Shown here: one piece after another, positions 54,714 through 63,987 of the stretch
Position numbering within the stretch: the first letter of the stretch is position 1
How the letters are laid out: every line of letters begins with the position of its first letter
Assembly: GCA_963703855.1 (NCBI GenBank)
Contig: CAVPFW010000005.1
Location: 1-64,000 of the forward strand
Origin: AP-15 sp963703855
GTDB taxonomy: Bacteria; Pseudomonadota; Alphaproteobacteria; ATCC43930; CGMCC-115725
DNA: 64,000 bases
Reading direction: 5' to 3'
The notes under the pieces: model-generated
The model's database searches: none
What the model saw: only the letters and a program-made list of their open reading frames with translations
Told to the model about the DNA's origin: nothing
Made by a program: the position numbers and the translations under genes

Positions 54714-54931
54714 CAGGATGCACCCGCCCGCTGACATGTCCGATACCTTATCATAGGCCCGGCGCAGCATCGGCGGCAGCGGATTTTGACCCGAAAGAGC
54801 ACGGGACCAAGCTTTCGCGCCCGATCGAACGATCCCGCGAAGCAGGCGTGCCGACGATGGCCCGACCGATCGACCCGGGGGCCCGCCGCGGCTGCAGCCG
54901 GATCGGGAACCGCCGCCGGCGAGGACAGCCC

Positions 54932-55018
54932 TCACATTCCAGTCAACGCGCTGTAGGCGGAGAACATGGTCCAGACGACGAGCAGGGTGATCCCGCTCCA
55001 ATAGACCCATCGATACAT
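54932..55018 (-). CDS. Possible 28-residue single-helix membrane peptide
   Basis: ATG 55018 to TGA 54932 encodes a 28-residue peptide: a short polar start (MYRWVYWSG), one hydrophobic helix (ITLLVVWTMFSAYSALTG), then stop. Such small membrane peptides are easily missed by annotation. The ribosome-binding site is weak (GGGG at about -8). There is no longer gene in 54714-55152. This could be chance, but composition matches a helix well. Confidence 0.35.
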   Translation of the reverse strand: MYRWVYWSGITLLVVWTMFSAYSALTGM

Positions 55019-55152
55019 CGTAAACCCCGGCACCCCCGCGCCAACAACGGACCGAGTGGGGTTCGTCGCCGGCATCCGGGTTATATGGGATCGCGTGAGC
55101 AATTCCTCCCCGCCGCGCGCGACCGCGGCCCGCCGCAGAGGGATCGACAGCT

Positions 55153-56424
55153 GTGCCGGCAGGTGAAGGCGAGCTCGCGGAGTTGACGGTCGAGCGCATC
55201 GGCGCCGGCGGCGACGGGATCGCGCGCTGGCGGGGAGAGCCGGTCTATCTGCCGTTCACCGCGCCGGGCGACCGCGTCCGCGCCCGGCTCGGCGCCCGCC
55301 GCGGCGGCGGGTTCGAGGCTCGGGTCGTCGAGCTTCTCGATCCGGGTCTCGGACGTGCCGCGGCGCCCTGCCGCCATTTCGGGCATTGCGGCGGCTGCGC
55401 CTTGCAGCACCTCGATCGCCAAACATACCGGGCGGTCAAGCTCGACGGGCTGTGCCGTGCGCTCGCTCGGGTGGGGATCGATCCCGGCCTCGTCGCGCCG
55501 CTGCGGGTGGTGCCGCCGGCGCGGCGGCGGACGCGGCTCGGCCTCACCCGGCCGCGCGATCCGCGGCAGAGGGCGCGGGTCGGGTTTCGCCAGCGGTTCC
55601 GCCACGGCGTGGTCGATCTGCGCGAGTGCCTGGTGCTGGAGCCGGGGCTGTTCGCGCTCGCCGGCGAGTTGCGGCGGCTCGTCCCCGATCTGCTGCCGCG
55701 GGGCGGTGCCGCCGAGGCGACCCTGACGCGCACCGACAGTGGCGTCGATCTGCTGCTGGAAGCCGCCGGGCCGCCGGGGCTGGGGGCGTTCGAAGGATTG
55801 GCGCGGCTCGCGGCCGAATGCGATCTCCCCCGCATCGTCTGGCGTTCGCGCGAGGAGGAAATCCTGGTGGTCGAGCGCCGGCCGGTCCGCGTGCTGCTGT
55901 CGGGTGTCGCCGTCCCGTTCCCGCCCGGTGCCTTTGTGCAGGCGAGCGAAACCGCCGAGCGCATCCTCGTCGACGAAGTCACCGCCGGCGTCGGCCCGCG
56001 CCGGCCGGTGCTCGACCTATACGCCGGGCTCGGCGCTTTCGCCTTCGCCCTGGCCCGCGGCGGACCCGTGCACGCTGTCGAGGGCGACGAGCGCGCCACG
56101 GCCGCACTCGCCCGCGCCGCTGTCGGTGTACCAGGCGTCACGGTCGAGCGCCGCGACCTCGCGCGCGACCCGCTGCCGCCCGAGGCGCTCGCCCGCTACG
56201 CCGCCGCGGTGTTCGACCCTCCGCGCGCCGGCGCCGCCCATCAGGCCGCCGCGCTCGCCGCCTCTGCGCTCGACACGGTCGTCGCGGTTTCGTGCAACCC
56301 CGCCACCTTCGCCCGCGACGCCGCCCGGCTGATCGCCGGCGGATTTCGCCTCGAACGGGTGGCCCCGGTCGACCAGTTCGTGTGGACCCCGCACCTCGAA
56401 CTCGCTGCCGTGCTCCGGCGCTGA
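55153..56424 (+). CDS. RNA m5U methyltransferase, RlmD/TrmA family
   Basis: The 423-residue protein starts at GTG 55153 with a TRAM-like domain (ELTVERIGAGGDGIARWRGE). The Fe-S cysteines are in CRHFGHCGGCALQHLDRQ. The methyltransferase domain has VLDLYAGLGAFAFALARGGP (motif I) and the catalytic Cys in VVAVSCNPATFARDAARL. The family methylates uridines in 23S rRNA or tRNA at C5. Which position is targeted cannot be told from the sequence alone. Confidence 0.9.
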   Translation: MPAGEGELAELTVERIGAGGDGIARWRGEPVYLPFTAPGDRVRARLGARRGGGFEARVVELLDPGLGRAAAPCRHFGHCGGCALQHLDRQTYRAVKLDGLCRALARVGIDPGLVAPLRVVPPARRRTRLGLTRPRDPRQRARVGFRQRFRHGVVDLRECLVLEPGLFALAGELRRLVPDLLPRGGAAEATLTRTDSGVDLLLEAAGPPGLGAFEGLARLAAECDLPRIVWRSREEEILVVERRPVRVLLSGVAVPFPPGAFVQASETAERILVDEVTAGVGPRRPVLDLYAGLGAFAFALARGGPVHAVEGDERATAALARAAVGVPGVTVERRDLARDPLPPEALARYAAAVFDPPRAGAAHQAAALAASALDTVVAVSCNPATFARDAARLIAGGFRLERVAPVDQFVWTPHLELAAVLRR

Positions 56425-56696
56425 GCACACGCTGCGCGCATCTGCCGAAGACGGTTGCGCCCGGCGGTTTTCCGGGAGTTGGATCAACCCTTGGGAACCA
56501 CTCGATCTCCGGAGTGCCGAAACAGCCGCGCGACGGAGCGCAAAAGCGATCTCTGCACGGACGTTTAAATGGTTGTTGGCGGCGGTTCTCAGCATGCAGG
56601 CTCTCGCCATCCTCGGCGGAATTCGTGGTGCTGCTGCGGCTCTCCGGCTCCTAAGCTTAGAGCCCGAACCATAATGATCCCTGTAATATCAATCGA

Positions 56697-56832
56697 TTAT
56701 TCGTCATTCCCGCGAAAGCGGGAACCCAGGGCGCAAGGGCCCGAACGGTTGCCCCCTGTTCAGGCCGAGCCTGCCCCTGGCCCGAACAGGGGGCAGGCTC
56801 TGGACCCCCGCTTTTCGCGGGGGCGACGATAA
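56697..56832. repeat. Composite dispersed repeat, copy of the dnaE2 insert
   Basis: TCGTCATTCCCGC-GAAA-GCGGGAAC at the left and ACCCCCGCTTTTCGCGGGGG at the right are terminal hairpins. Between them are TGCCCCTGGCCCGAACAGGG and GGCAGGCTC. Read on the minus strand it follows the same order as the block at 48452-48597 inside dnaE2. No gene overlaps it. Confidence 0.85.
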
Positions 56833-56895
56833 CCTATTGAGATCGCGTGTTTCGTTTCGGATCGGACACTTAGACGCAAACGCAGGCTTCACGTT

Positions 56896-57018
56896 GCGGT
56901 CATGGCCGGGCTTGTCCCGTGGGCCGTCAGCCCACGGACTTGGTCCGTGGGCATCCACGCTCTGTAGTTCGACCGTCGCAGTCTCCGTGGAGGCCCGGAA
57001 CACGTCCGGGCATGACGA
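56896..57018. repeat. Dispersed GTCATGGCCGGGCTTGTCCC repeat
   Basis: This block starts GCGGTCATGGCCGGGCTTGT and ends CACGTCCGGGCATGACG, with inverted ends and a central perfect stem CCCACGGAC-TTG-GTCCGTGGG (56931-56951). Such repeats are common between genes in alphaproteobacteria, especially Bradyrhizobium-like genomes. Together with the preceding repeat it fills most of 56425-57079, where I see no gene. Confidence 0.75.
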
Positions 57019-57079
57019 TCAGGCTGGCGCTGTATCACGCGGATGAGCCAGAGCACGAGGCTTTCACCCAGCCGGTCAG

Positions 57080-57907
57080 TCAGCCGCGCACCCCGCAGCC
57101 GAGGATCGCAACGGTCGCAATCCCGTAGCCGCCGCCGCGGCGATAGGCTTCGGCAGCCTTTGCGATCGCGGCCTCGATCGCCGGCAATGCCGCGGCGGGC
57201 TGCGCGTCGATCAGCGCCGCGGTGCGCACGGTGCCGCGGCGAAACCCTTCGAGCAGGTCGCCGGCCGCGGCGAAGCCCCATTCCCCGCCGACCCGGCGGG
57301 CCTCGGTCGCGGCAAAACCGGCGGTGTCGAGGACCCGCAGCAGATCCTCGGGAGTGCGCAGGCCGCCGCCCGAAGGTGGGGTTTGCGCCGCATCGAGGTC
57401 GCCATGCGCGGCGATCGCGTCGAACAGCAATTTCCAGGCGATGTTCTCGGCGGGCGCCGCCCAGCTGGTGAACGCCGCCCGCCCTCCGGGCCGCAATACC
57501 CGCCGCGCTTGCGCCAATGCCTGCACCGGGTCGGGGACGTGGTGCACGCCGAAATTCGACACGACCGCGTCAAACGACGCATCGGCAAACGGCAACGCCT
57601 CGGCATCGCCCTCCTCGAAGCGGATTTGCGGGTGTGCTGCGCGCGCCACCGACAGCATTGCCGCGGAGAAATCGAGGCCCACCGGCTGCGCCCCGCGCCC
57701 GGCCGCCGCCGCCGCGGCGACGCCGGTTCCGCAGGCGAGATCGAGCACCTGCATTCCGGTCCGAACCGCTGCGGCGTCGAGCAGAGTATCGAGGAAGCCG
57801 CGCGTGGCATGGGCGAAGGTGGCGGCGTAGCAAGCTGCCGTCTGCTGCCAGCCGGCATGCTCGAAGGCGCGCACCGCCTGCGGATCGAAGCTGGTCACAT
57901 TCGTCAA
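57080..57907 (-). CDS. Class I SAM-dependent methyltransferase (UbiE-like)
   Basis: The 275-residue protein has motif I MQVLDLACGTGVAAAAAAGR, the acidic QPVGLDFSAAMLSVARAAHP, EGDAEALPFADASFDAVVSN and VLRPGGRAAFTSWAAPAEN, all typical of UbiE/COQ5-like enzymes acting on small molecules. I chose TTG 57907 because AGGAGGTGAT lies five bases upstream; GTG 57898 is an alternative. A longer frame to 58117 has no ribosome-binding site. Substrate unknown. Confidence 0.8.
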   Translation of the reverse strand: MTNVTSFDPQAVRAFEHAGWQQTAACYAATFAHATRGFLDTLLDAAAVRTGMQVLDLACGTGVAAAAAAGRGAQPVGLDFSAAMLSVARAAHPQIRFEEGDAEALPFADASFDAVVSNFGVHHVPDPVQALAQARRVLRPGGRAAFTSWAAPAENIAWKLLFDAIAAHGDLDAAQTPPSGGGLRTPEDLLRVLDTAGFAATEARRVGGEWGFAAAGDLLEGFRRGTVRTAALIDAQPAAALPAIEAAIAKAAEAYRRGGGYGIATVAILGCGVRG

Positions 57908-58276
57908 GATCACCTCCTCTTGGACGGCCTTGGTTATGGAATCTGCGGCGCGGCGAAAGCGAGACCAAAATGCTCGGCATCGATTGGGCGGTGCGGCGGC
58001 GAGCGAGTCGCCGGGTGTTGCGGCGGCGTGCACCGGAGACCATTTCGCCGGCGCTGCGGCGGTGCCGTCGTCGGCACAGAAAACCGTTGGAAGCGATAAT
58101 ATAATCTTGGAATTCATTCTAATATACTGGGAAATATTTTCTCAACTGAACTAGTCGGTGCAAATAATTCTCCTATGACTGTGCAAGGGACGGCGCGGTC
58201 GAAAGTATTTGTTAATCAGCCGGCACGCATCCTGGCGTCGGGCCATCAAGCACAGACCAGAGGAGGAGGGAAACCG
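57908..58276. other. Upstream region between two divergent genes, AT-rich centre
   Basis: About 370 bases hold no convincing gene. From 58090 to 58180 the sequence turns AT-rich (AATATAATCTTGG, CTAATATACTGGGAAATATT), probably promoter DNA for the following beta-rich protein, but no -35/-10 pair with normal spacing stands out. GAGGAGGGA just before 58277 is a strong ribosome-binding site. Confidence 0.4.
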
Positions 58277-59422
58277 ATGCGTTACCGGATTACGCTCGCG
58301 CAGACGCTGCCTGCCCAGCCGCCGTCGGCTGCCACCGTTACCTACCATTACCGCGACGGGACATCCAACCGGTGGCCGTTGCAGTTCGTCGGCCCGGATA
58401 CCGATACGGCGGTGGTTGTCGTCGATTGCGGTGGCAATCTGCTCAACCGGCAAAACGTGCTGACCAGCACGCTGGACGTCCACTATGCGCACCCGCCGCA
58501 CGAGATGAATATCCCGATCTCGAGCGTGCAGCTGCCGCTGCTCGCCGCTTCCCAAGAAGTCTCAACACAGACAGGAGCCGCACCCATGGCAACCCCTTAC
58601 GCAATCACGATTACGATGAACCAGACCACCGTCAATGCCCTGAGCACCGGCGGGTTCTATCTTTATGGCTTCAAAGCGGTGAAAACGACGGCCACGGGGG
58701 CGCCGGTGGTGTGGTTCGACACTGCTGCCTTTGGGCTGAACACGCAGGTGTCCTGGTCCGAGAGCTACCAGGCGTATACTTCAAACAGTCAGCTGATCGC
58801 CGGCGGTCAGGTCGTCGCCAGCAATTCCTACCCGATCGACCTCGACCAAACCCTGCAGATCACCACGCCGGCCGGCACCGGCACGGTCAACACGCAATCC
58901 GGAACGGCGCAGGCGATCGATATCGCCAACCAGACCACGACGCAGTTCACCTGCGGCATCAGCCAGTCGAACCCGCAGGGCGTCGTCGCACCGATGTGCG
59001 CCTTCACGCTTTACGGCAACTTTACCGACGTCATCGCACCGATCGAAAAGGTGCTGCTGATGTTCTCGACACTCGCGATCAACACCGGGACGGTGGTCGA
59101 GCAGTCCTACAGCCCGGCGCTGCTGATTGACCTGACCGCCGAGAACTCGCGGGCTGTCGCGTTCGACATCAACCAGGGATGGACCTGGGGCGGAGGCAAT
59201 TGGGCCCAGGCCTATGCCGCGAACACCGATCTGGTGCCGTTGCTGATCGAGAATTCGGCGTCGCTGGCGCGGACCTACCTCGCCGGGCTAAGCGCCGGGG
59301 CGCGGCAGCAGGGCCAGGTCGAATACGCCCATCCCGATGGCGCCGGACGAATGCAGCCGTCGGCGCGATCGGGGATGCCCAAGGCCAATGGCAACGGACA
59401 TGGCGTCGCCCTGAGTTCCTGA
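58277..59422 (+). CDS. Beta-rich protein of unknown function, two-part
   Basis: ATG 58277 follows GAGGAGGGAAACCG and gives 381 residues. The first ~100 residues (RYRITLAQTLPAQPPSAATV, RWPLQFVGPDTDTAVVVVDC) look like a small beta-sandwich. From residue ~104 a second unit begins MATPYAITITMNQTTVNALS, preceded by ACAGGAG, so an internal start at 58586 is possible. The second unit is Thr/Asn/Gln-rich with repeated strands (QVSWSESYQAYTSNSQLIAG, VAFDINQGWTWGGGNWAQAY). There is no signal peptide. GC is lower than in neighbouring genes. I do not recognise the family. A good terminator follows. Confidence 0.65.
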   Translation: MRYRITLAQTLPAQPPSAATVTYHYRDGTSNRWPLQFVGPDTDTAVVVVDCGGNLLNRQNVLTSTLDVHYAHPPHEMNIPISSVQLPLLAASQEVSTQTGAAPMATPYAITITMNQTTVNALSTGGFYLYGFKAVKTTATGAPVVWFDTAAFGLNTQVSWSESYQAYTSNSQLIAGGQVVASNSYPIDLDQTLQITTPAGTGTVNTQSGTAQAIDIANQTTTQFTCGISQSNPQGVVAPMCAFTLYGNFTDVIAPIEKVLLMFSTLAINTGTVVEQSYSPALLIDLTAENSRAVAFDINQGWTWGGGNWAQAYAANTDLVPLLIENSASLARTYLAGLSAGARQQGQVEYAHPDGAGRMQPSARSGMPKANGNGHGVALSS

Positions 59423-59484
59423 GCGACGGGGCGGCGCGAGCCCCCAAAGGTCCAACTGCCGTCAATTCCCAATAATGGGCAGGG

Positions 59485-59510
59485 AGCGCCGGAGCAATCC
59501 GGCGCTTCTT
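59485..59510 (+). terminator. Rho-independent terminator
   Basis: AGCGCCGGA-GCAA-TCCGGCGCT forms a perfect 9-base stem with a GNRA tetraloop, followed by TCTT. It lies about 60 bases after the stop of the 58277-59422 gene. Confidence 0.75.
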
Positions 59511-59616
59511 GCGCTTCATTATGGCATGGCGGCGAGGGGCGGGTCTTCCAATTCCGTGGCGGCCGCGGAGGTCCTTGGCTGGTCAAAACAAGAGCGGCCT
59601 GGTCGGCGAAGGCATT

Positions 59617-60822
59617 TCAGATGACCCCGGTCTCCTTCAGCTCCGCGATTTCGCCGGCCGACAAGCCAAGCCACTCGCCGTAGATCTCGGCATTGTGCTG
59701 GCCGATCGTCGGGCTGGGGCGGGTTTCGACCTTGTCGGTGCCGTGCAGGCGCAGCGGCGTCGTCGGGACGACGATCGGGCCGAGCTCGGGGTGGTCGACA
59801 TGCTCGAGCATGCCGCGCTCGTGCATGTGCGGGTCGTTCATGACCTCCGGCGCGTTGCGCACCGGCGCGCAGGGGATGCGGTATTCCTTGGTGCGGGCGA
59901 ACACCTCCATCTTGCCGAGGGTGCGGGTCCAGCCGGCGACCAACAGGTCGGTCTCCTCCATATGGGCGACGCGGCCGGCGTTGGTGGCGAAACGCGGGTC
60001 GAGGGCCAAGTCCTCGCGGCCCATCGCCTTCAGCAAATTCTGGAAGTGCGCCTCGGTCACGATGTGGATCGCGACATGCCCGTCATTGGTCGGAAAGACA
60101 TTGTAGGGCGCGCTGTTGAGCGCCGATTGACGGTTGCCGGTGCGCGGCGGGACCTTGCCGGTGCGGTGATAGTATTCAAAGCTGCTGGCGAGGGTCGGAT
60201 AGACCGTCTCCTGCATCGACACCTCGACGAGGCGGCCGATCCCGCTGCGGTCGCGGTCGTAGAGGGCGGTCACGACCCCGGCGTAGAGATGAATCCCGCC
60301 CATGAAATCGACCAGGGTCGGGCCGGCCTTGACCGGCGGCCCATCGGGGAAGCCGGTCACGCTCATGATCCCCGAGGCCGCCTGGATCGTCATGTCCATC
60401 GCCAGATTGTCGCGGTCGGGGCCGCTGAGCCCGAACCCGGTGCCCGAGGCGTAGATCAGCCGCGGGTTGATCTCATGCAATCGGCTCCAGCCGACGCCTA
60501 GCCCGTCCATCGTGCCGGGCGAGAAATTTTCGAGCAGTACGTCGGCGCGGCGGGCCATGCGGAACAGCAATTCGCGGCCGCGCGGCTCCTTCAGGTTGAG
60601 GGTCACCGCGTGCTTGTTCTGGTTCAGCATGGCAAACGGCAGGGTGGCGCTCTTGCCGGGCTCGGCGCGGCGCCGGCCGGGCTCGCCGCGCGGCGGCTCG
60701 ATCTTGATCACGAAAGCGCCGGCCTTGGCCATCAGCAGGGTCGCATAGGGGCCCTGAAAGATCTGCCCGAAATCGATCACGGTCACATCCGCCAACGGCA
60801 TGTTCGCCCTCTCGTCCGGCAT
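59617..60822 (-). CDS. CaiB/BaiF family CoA-transferase
   Basis: The 401-residue protein starts at ATG 60822 (MPDERANMPLADVTVIDFGQ), 10 bases after GAGGGG. Class III CoA-transferase features include FGQIFQGPYATLLMAKAGAF, VIKIEPPRGEPGRR, LNQNKHAVTLNLKEPRGREL, the catalytic Asp region RDNLAMDMTIQAASGIMSVT, and a C-terminal LGLSAGEIAELKETGVI. These enzymes move CoA between acids, often as the first step in catabolism of an organic acid. The substrate is unknown; the nearest genes on the other strand are an MBL hydrolase and an amidohydrolase. Confidence 0.92.
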   Translation of the reverse strand: MPDERANMPLADVTVIDFGQIFQGPYATLLMAKAGAFVIKIEPPRGEPGRRRAEPGKSATLPFAMLNQNKHAVTLNLKEPRGRELLFRMARRADVLLENFSPGTMDGLGVGWSRLHEINPRLIYASGTGFGLSGPDRDNLAMDMTIQAASGIMSVTGFPDGPPVKAGPTLVDFMGGIHLYAGVVTALYDRDRSGIGRLVEVSMQETVYPTLASSFEYYHRTGKVPPRTGNRQSALNSAPYNVFPTNDGHVAIHIVTEAHFQNLLKAMGREDLALDPRFATNAGRVAHMEETDLLVAGWTRTLGKMEVFARTKEYRIPCAPVRNAPEVMNDPHMHERGMLEHVDHPELGPIVVPTTPLRLHGTDKVETRPSPTIGQHNAEIYGEWLGLSAGEIAELKETGVI

Positions 60823-61011
60823 CGGCGGATCCCCTCGTTCGCGTTGGCGCGAGGCGGATTGTCCGCAGCCGCGGCGACCCGCGCAAGCGGCGCGAATTTC
60901 GTTGCGTCGGCGCAGCGCTGAGGCCAAGGATCGGCGCCGAGCGGTCGGCAACCCGCCAAACGGTTGGTGCGCGCGGCGGCGGCGCGACGATCGGCACAAA
61001 GGGAGGCACAG

Positions 61012-62009
61012 GTGTTGAACCGGAGGCACTTTCTGCAAGGTTCTGCGGCCCTCGGGGGCACGTTCCTCTCTTCTGGCGCGGCGCGGCCCGCGCCAGCGGC
61101 TGTCGCGCTAATCGCGGTGCCGGTCGTAGCGAATGGGGACTCGCTCTGCACATCGAAATTCGACAAAGGGCAGCGAGCAGCGGCGCTACCTCTTGGATTT
61201 CGGCTTTACCCCGGATGTCTATGCCAACAATCTCGATCTGATGAAGATCGACCCGGCCGCGGTCGATGCGCTGATCCTCAGCCACGGGCACCTCGACCAC
61301 TACGGCGGGCTGACCGGTTTTCTCGAAGCTCGACGCGCGCAGATGCGCAAGCATTTGCGCCTTTATACCGGCGGCGAGGACGATTTCTGTCATCGCTTCA
61401 GCCGCAAGCCCGACGGCAGCTTCGCCGATTTCGGTGCGCTCGACCGTCACAAGTTGAAGGCGATGAATGTCGAGACGGTGCTGTCGGAAGCTCCGATCGT
61501 GATCGAGGGTCATGCCTTTACCACCGGCGTCGTGCCGCGCACGAGCATCGAACATGTGCTTCCCAATACTTGGGTTGAGATCGGGATCAAGGACGGGCTT
61601 GGCTGCGACGCCCATGCGTACATGAACCACCATTTCACGCCGGAGGAGCTGGCCGGCAAGCCGCAGCCGGACCAGCATTGGCACGAGCACGCCACCTGTT
61701 TCCGGCTCGGCGATCGCGGCCTGGTGGTGATCAGCTCCTGCGGCCATGCCGGCATCATCAATACGCTGAGGCGCGCCCAGCAGGTCCAGCGGCGTCGAAA
61801 AGATCTATGCGCTGGTCGGCGGTTTCGATCTCGCGCCGGCGCCCGACGACTACCTGCGCCAAGTCATGGCCGAGCTGAACAGATTCGACCTCGAGCACGT
61901 GATGCCGATGCATTGCAGCGGCCAGAATTTTGTCGATCTGGCGGCAAAGGAAATGCCGGAGAAGCTGGTGCTGTGCGGCACGGGCAGCAGCTTTACGTTC
62001 GCCGCTTGA
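61012..62009 (+). pseudogene. Tat-exported metallo-beta-lactamase-fold hydrolase, frameshifted
   Basis: GTG 61012 begins a twin-arginine signal, NRRHFLQGSAALGGTFLSSG. A short stretch EWGLALHIEI occurs in a second frame near 61131-61162, and the main body in a third, starting RRYLLDFGFTPDVYANNLDL. The metal-binding motif SHGHLDHYGG and a second His region (SCGHAGIINTLRR) are clear. Near 61790 another shift is needed to reach IYALVGGFDLAPAPDDYLRQ, MPMHCSGQNF and the stop at 62009. Compared with relatives, some 40 residues after the signal also seem to be missing. The family includes hydrolases of diverse small molecules. Confidence 0.72.
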
Positions 62010-62169
62010 CCGACGCCGGCGCGAGTCGCGCGCGAGGTGCCGCCGGCGGCTGTCGCCGGCGGCAAACCGGTATAATGCCCAGCCTCCGCTCGGTCCTGCT
62101 CATTTCAGTCGCGCTGCATTGTCGATCGAGTCATGCTCTGGGGCGTTACCCCGGATCGGAGAGAAGAAT

Positions 62170-63315
62170 ATGAAATACGATGTGATCTCGGCCGACTGCC
62201 ATGTCGATCTGATCTGGCTGCCGCCCGACCTGTTCACCGCCAACGCCCCCTCGGCGATGCGGGAGCGCATGCCCTACGTGACCGAGGGCGAGCGGGGCAA
62301 GGAGTGGGTGACCAAGTCGGGCGCCTCGTTCGGGCTGATGAACGGCATGGGCTCGGCCGGCCGCCTCTATGAGCCGGGCAAGATCCACCGCTCGGACCGG
62401 ATGGCCGCCCAGGGGCTGTATGACGACGGCAAGAACGGCATTCGCCGGCTGACCGACCCCGATCTGCGGTTGAAGGACCAGGACCGCGACGGCATCCAGG
62501 CCGAGGTCTTGTACGGCATCCTCGGCGCCACCAGCCGGATCAACGACGACGAAGCCGCCGGCGAGATGCTGCGCATCTACAACGAGTGGCTCACCCAATT
62601 CTGCAACACGCATCCCGACCGCTTTGCCGGGCTCGCCTGCATCCCGAACCACGACATCGACGCCGCGGTCGGCGAGATCGAGCGGGTGGCGCGGCGCGGC
62701 GGCGTGCGCGGCCTCGAAATCTCGCGCCGCGGCGACATGACCCCGCTGTGGGACCCGTGGTGGAACCCGATGTGGGACGCGGTCGCGGCGAGCGGGCTGC
62801 CGGTGCATTTCCACACCATCGGCAGCGGGGTGCGCCGCGACTTTACCAAGCTCGCGCCAAAGGTGGCGCTGGCGGCGCGCGCCTCCGGCATCACCAGCTT
62901 CCAGATGTACATGTCCGAGGTATTGCTGTCGGTGATCTTCTCGGGCGTGCTCGAACGCCATCCCGGCGTCAAGCTGGTGATCGGCGAGGCCGGCACCGGC
63001 TGGATCCCCTATATCCTGCAGCGCATGGACGCCGAGTGGGAGGACCAGTTCAAGGGTCTCGACCTGAAGATGAGGCCCAGCGAATACTGGCGCCGCCAAT
63101 GCTACGCCACCTATCAGAGCGATCCGGTCGGCGTGAAATTATTGGACGAGCTCGGCGAGGACAACATCATGTGGGGCTCGGACTTCCCGCACCCCGACGG
63201 GGTGTGGCCCAATTCGCAGGAATACATCGAGCGCGAGCTCGGCCACCTGCCCGCAGCCACCCGCAAGAAGATCGTCTGCGACAATGCCGCGAAACTCTAC
63301 CGCTTCGTGAATTAG
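62170..63315 (+). CDS. Amidohydrolase family protein (ACMSD-like)
   Basis: The 381-residue TIM-barrel protein starts MKYDVISADCHVDLIWLPPD. Metal-site and barrel motifs include GLACIPNHDIDAAVGEIERV, LPVHFHTIGSG, VKLVIGEAGTGWIPYILQRM and NIMWGSDFPHPDGVWPNSQE. The organisation matches the protein at 30927-32039, with a similar C-terminal SDxPH motif. It is probably a metal-dependent hydrolase or decarboxylase in aromatic or carboxylate catabolism. A palindrome 37 bases after the stop may terminate transcription. Confidence 0.88.
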   Translation: MKYDVISADCHVDLIWLPPDLFTANAPSAMRERMPYVTEGERGKEWVTKSGASFGLMNGMGSAGRLYEPGKIHRSDRMAAQGLYDDGKNGIRRLTDPDLRLKDQDRDGIQAEVLYGILGATSRINDDEAAGEMLRIYNEWLTQFCNTHPDRFAGLACIPNHDIDAAVGEIERVARRGGVRGLEISRRGDMTPLWDPWWNPMWDAVAASGLPVHFHTIGSGVRRDFTKLAPKVALAARASGITSFQMYMSEVLLSVIFSGVLERHPGVKLVIGEAGTGWIPYILQRMDAEWEDQFKGLDLKMRPSEYWRRQCYATYQSDPVGVKLLDELGEDNIMWGSDFPHPDGVWPNSQEYIERELGHLPAATRKKIVCDNAAKLYRFVN

Positions 63316-63351
63316 CGGCCGACCTTCACCCACCATCGCCGGCGCGGTGGT

Positions 63352-63378
63352 CACCTCTCCCGCCGGGCGGGAGAGGTG
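63352..63378. terminator. Perfect palindrome after the amidohydrolase gene
   Basis: CACCTCTCCCGCC facing GGCGGGAGAGGTG forms a 13-base perfect stem with one central base. There is no U-run after it. It belongs in sequence to the CTCTCCC/GGGAGAG repeat family and could act as a terminator or mRNA-stabilising hairpin. Confidence 0.55.
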
Positions 63379-63485
63379 CCGACCCCGGATAGCGAGCGAG
63401 GGCTGCTCGGTACCAAGTCTTAGGAGCGAGATGAAATATCGAAATATCAATGGCGAGGCTTACGATCCGCAATATCATAGCAATA

Positions 63486-63558
63486 TCGTAGTTGAGCGGA
63501 GCGGAACCCGTCGCCTGCGGTCGTGGTGATGGGTTTCGCAATCTCAACCCATCCTACG
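63486..63558. repeat. Dispersed CGTAG-TTGAGCGGAGCGGAACCCG repeat
   Basis: The left part CGTAGTTGAGCGGAGCGGAA and the right part GATGGGTTTCGCAATCTCAA followed by CCCATCCTACG form imperfect terminal inverted repeats. It belongs with the elements at 2966-3050 and 40396-40471. The rest of 63379-63640 shows no gene. Confidence 0.65.
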
Positions 63559-63647
63559 ATTACTGGTCAGTATGTCGCAAAAAGACCCACGGCCTTCTCG
63601 GCGTTGTCATAGAGCTTGGTGGGTGCCCGAATCGCGGTGCCCGGCGG

Positions 63648-63987
63648 CTAAATTCTAGTTGGGTCCAAACCCGCGTTTCTAAGTCGGGCAGCGATCTTCC
63701 GCATTTTGGCGAATTCCGCGCGAAGCAGGGCCAATACCAAGTGCTTCGCAGAATTCTTTACCGGTTACGTTTTGCAGCATGTGAGCATATTTAATTATCT
63801 GCACGTGCAGCTCTGCGATGTAGTTGTTGCGCGGAGCTCCATCGATCGCGGCCTTGATGTTCTTGAGGGCTGAGTGACGGATGTGGGGCGCGGTGGCGGC
63901 GAGCGGGTTGCCGACCCCGCTGAGCTCTGCCGGTTTGTGAATTGGCGCCGCGGGCCGGCCCCTCACCCGCCTTGTTGCGCGCGGCAC
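63648..63987 (-). pseudogene. Small conserved hypothetical, frameshift near the C-terminus
   Basis: The minus strand encodes HSALKNIKAAIDGAPRNNYI, then AELHVQIIKYAHMLQNVTGK and EFCEALGIGPA, a conserved-looking helical protein. As written it ends RGIRQNAEDRCPT. If one extra G near 63720 is removed, it continues REFAKMRKIAARLRNAGLDP to a stop at 63648, a more natural ending. The start is uncertain because no ATG with a ribosome-binding site precedes the conserved part. Function unknown. Confidence 0.5.

Noticed and set aside
58090..58150. Sigma-70 promoter in the AT-rich patch before the beta-rich gene
   Set aside because: TTGGAA and TAATAT are only about eight bases apart, and no other pair has normal spacing.
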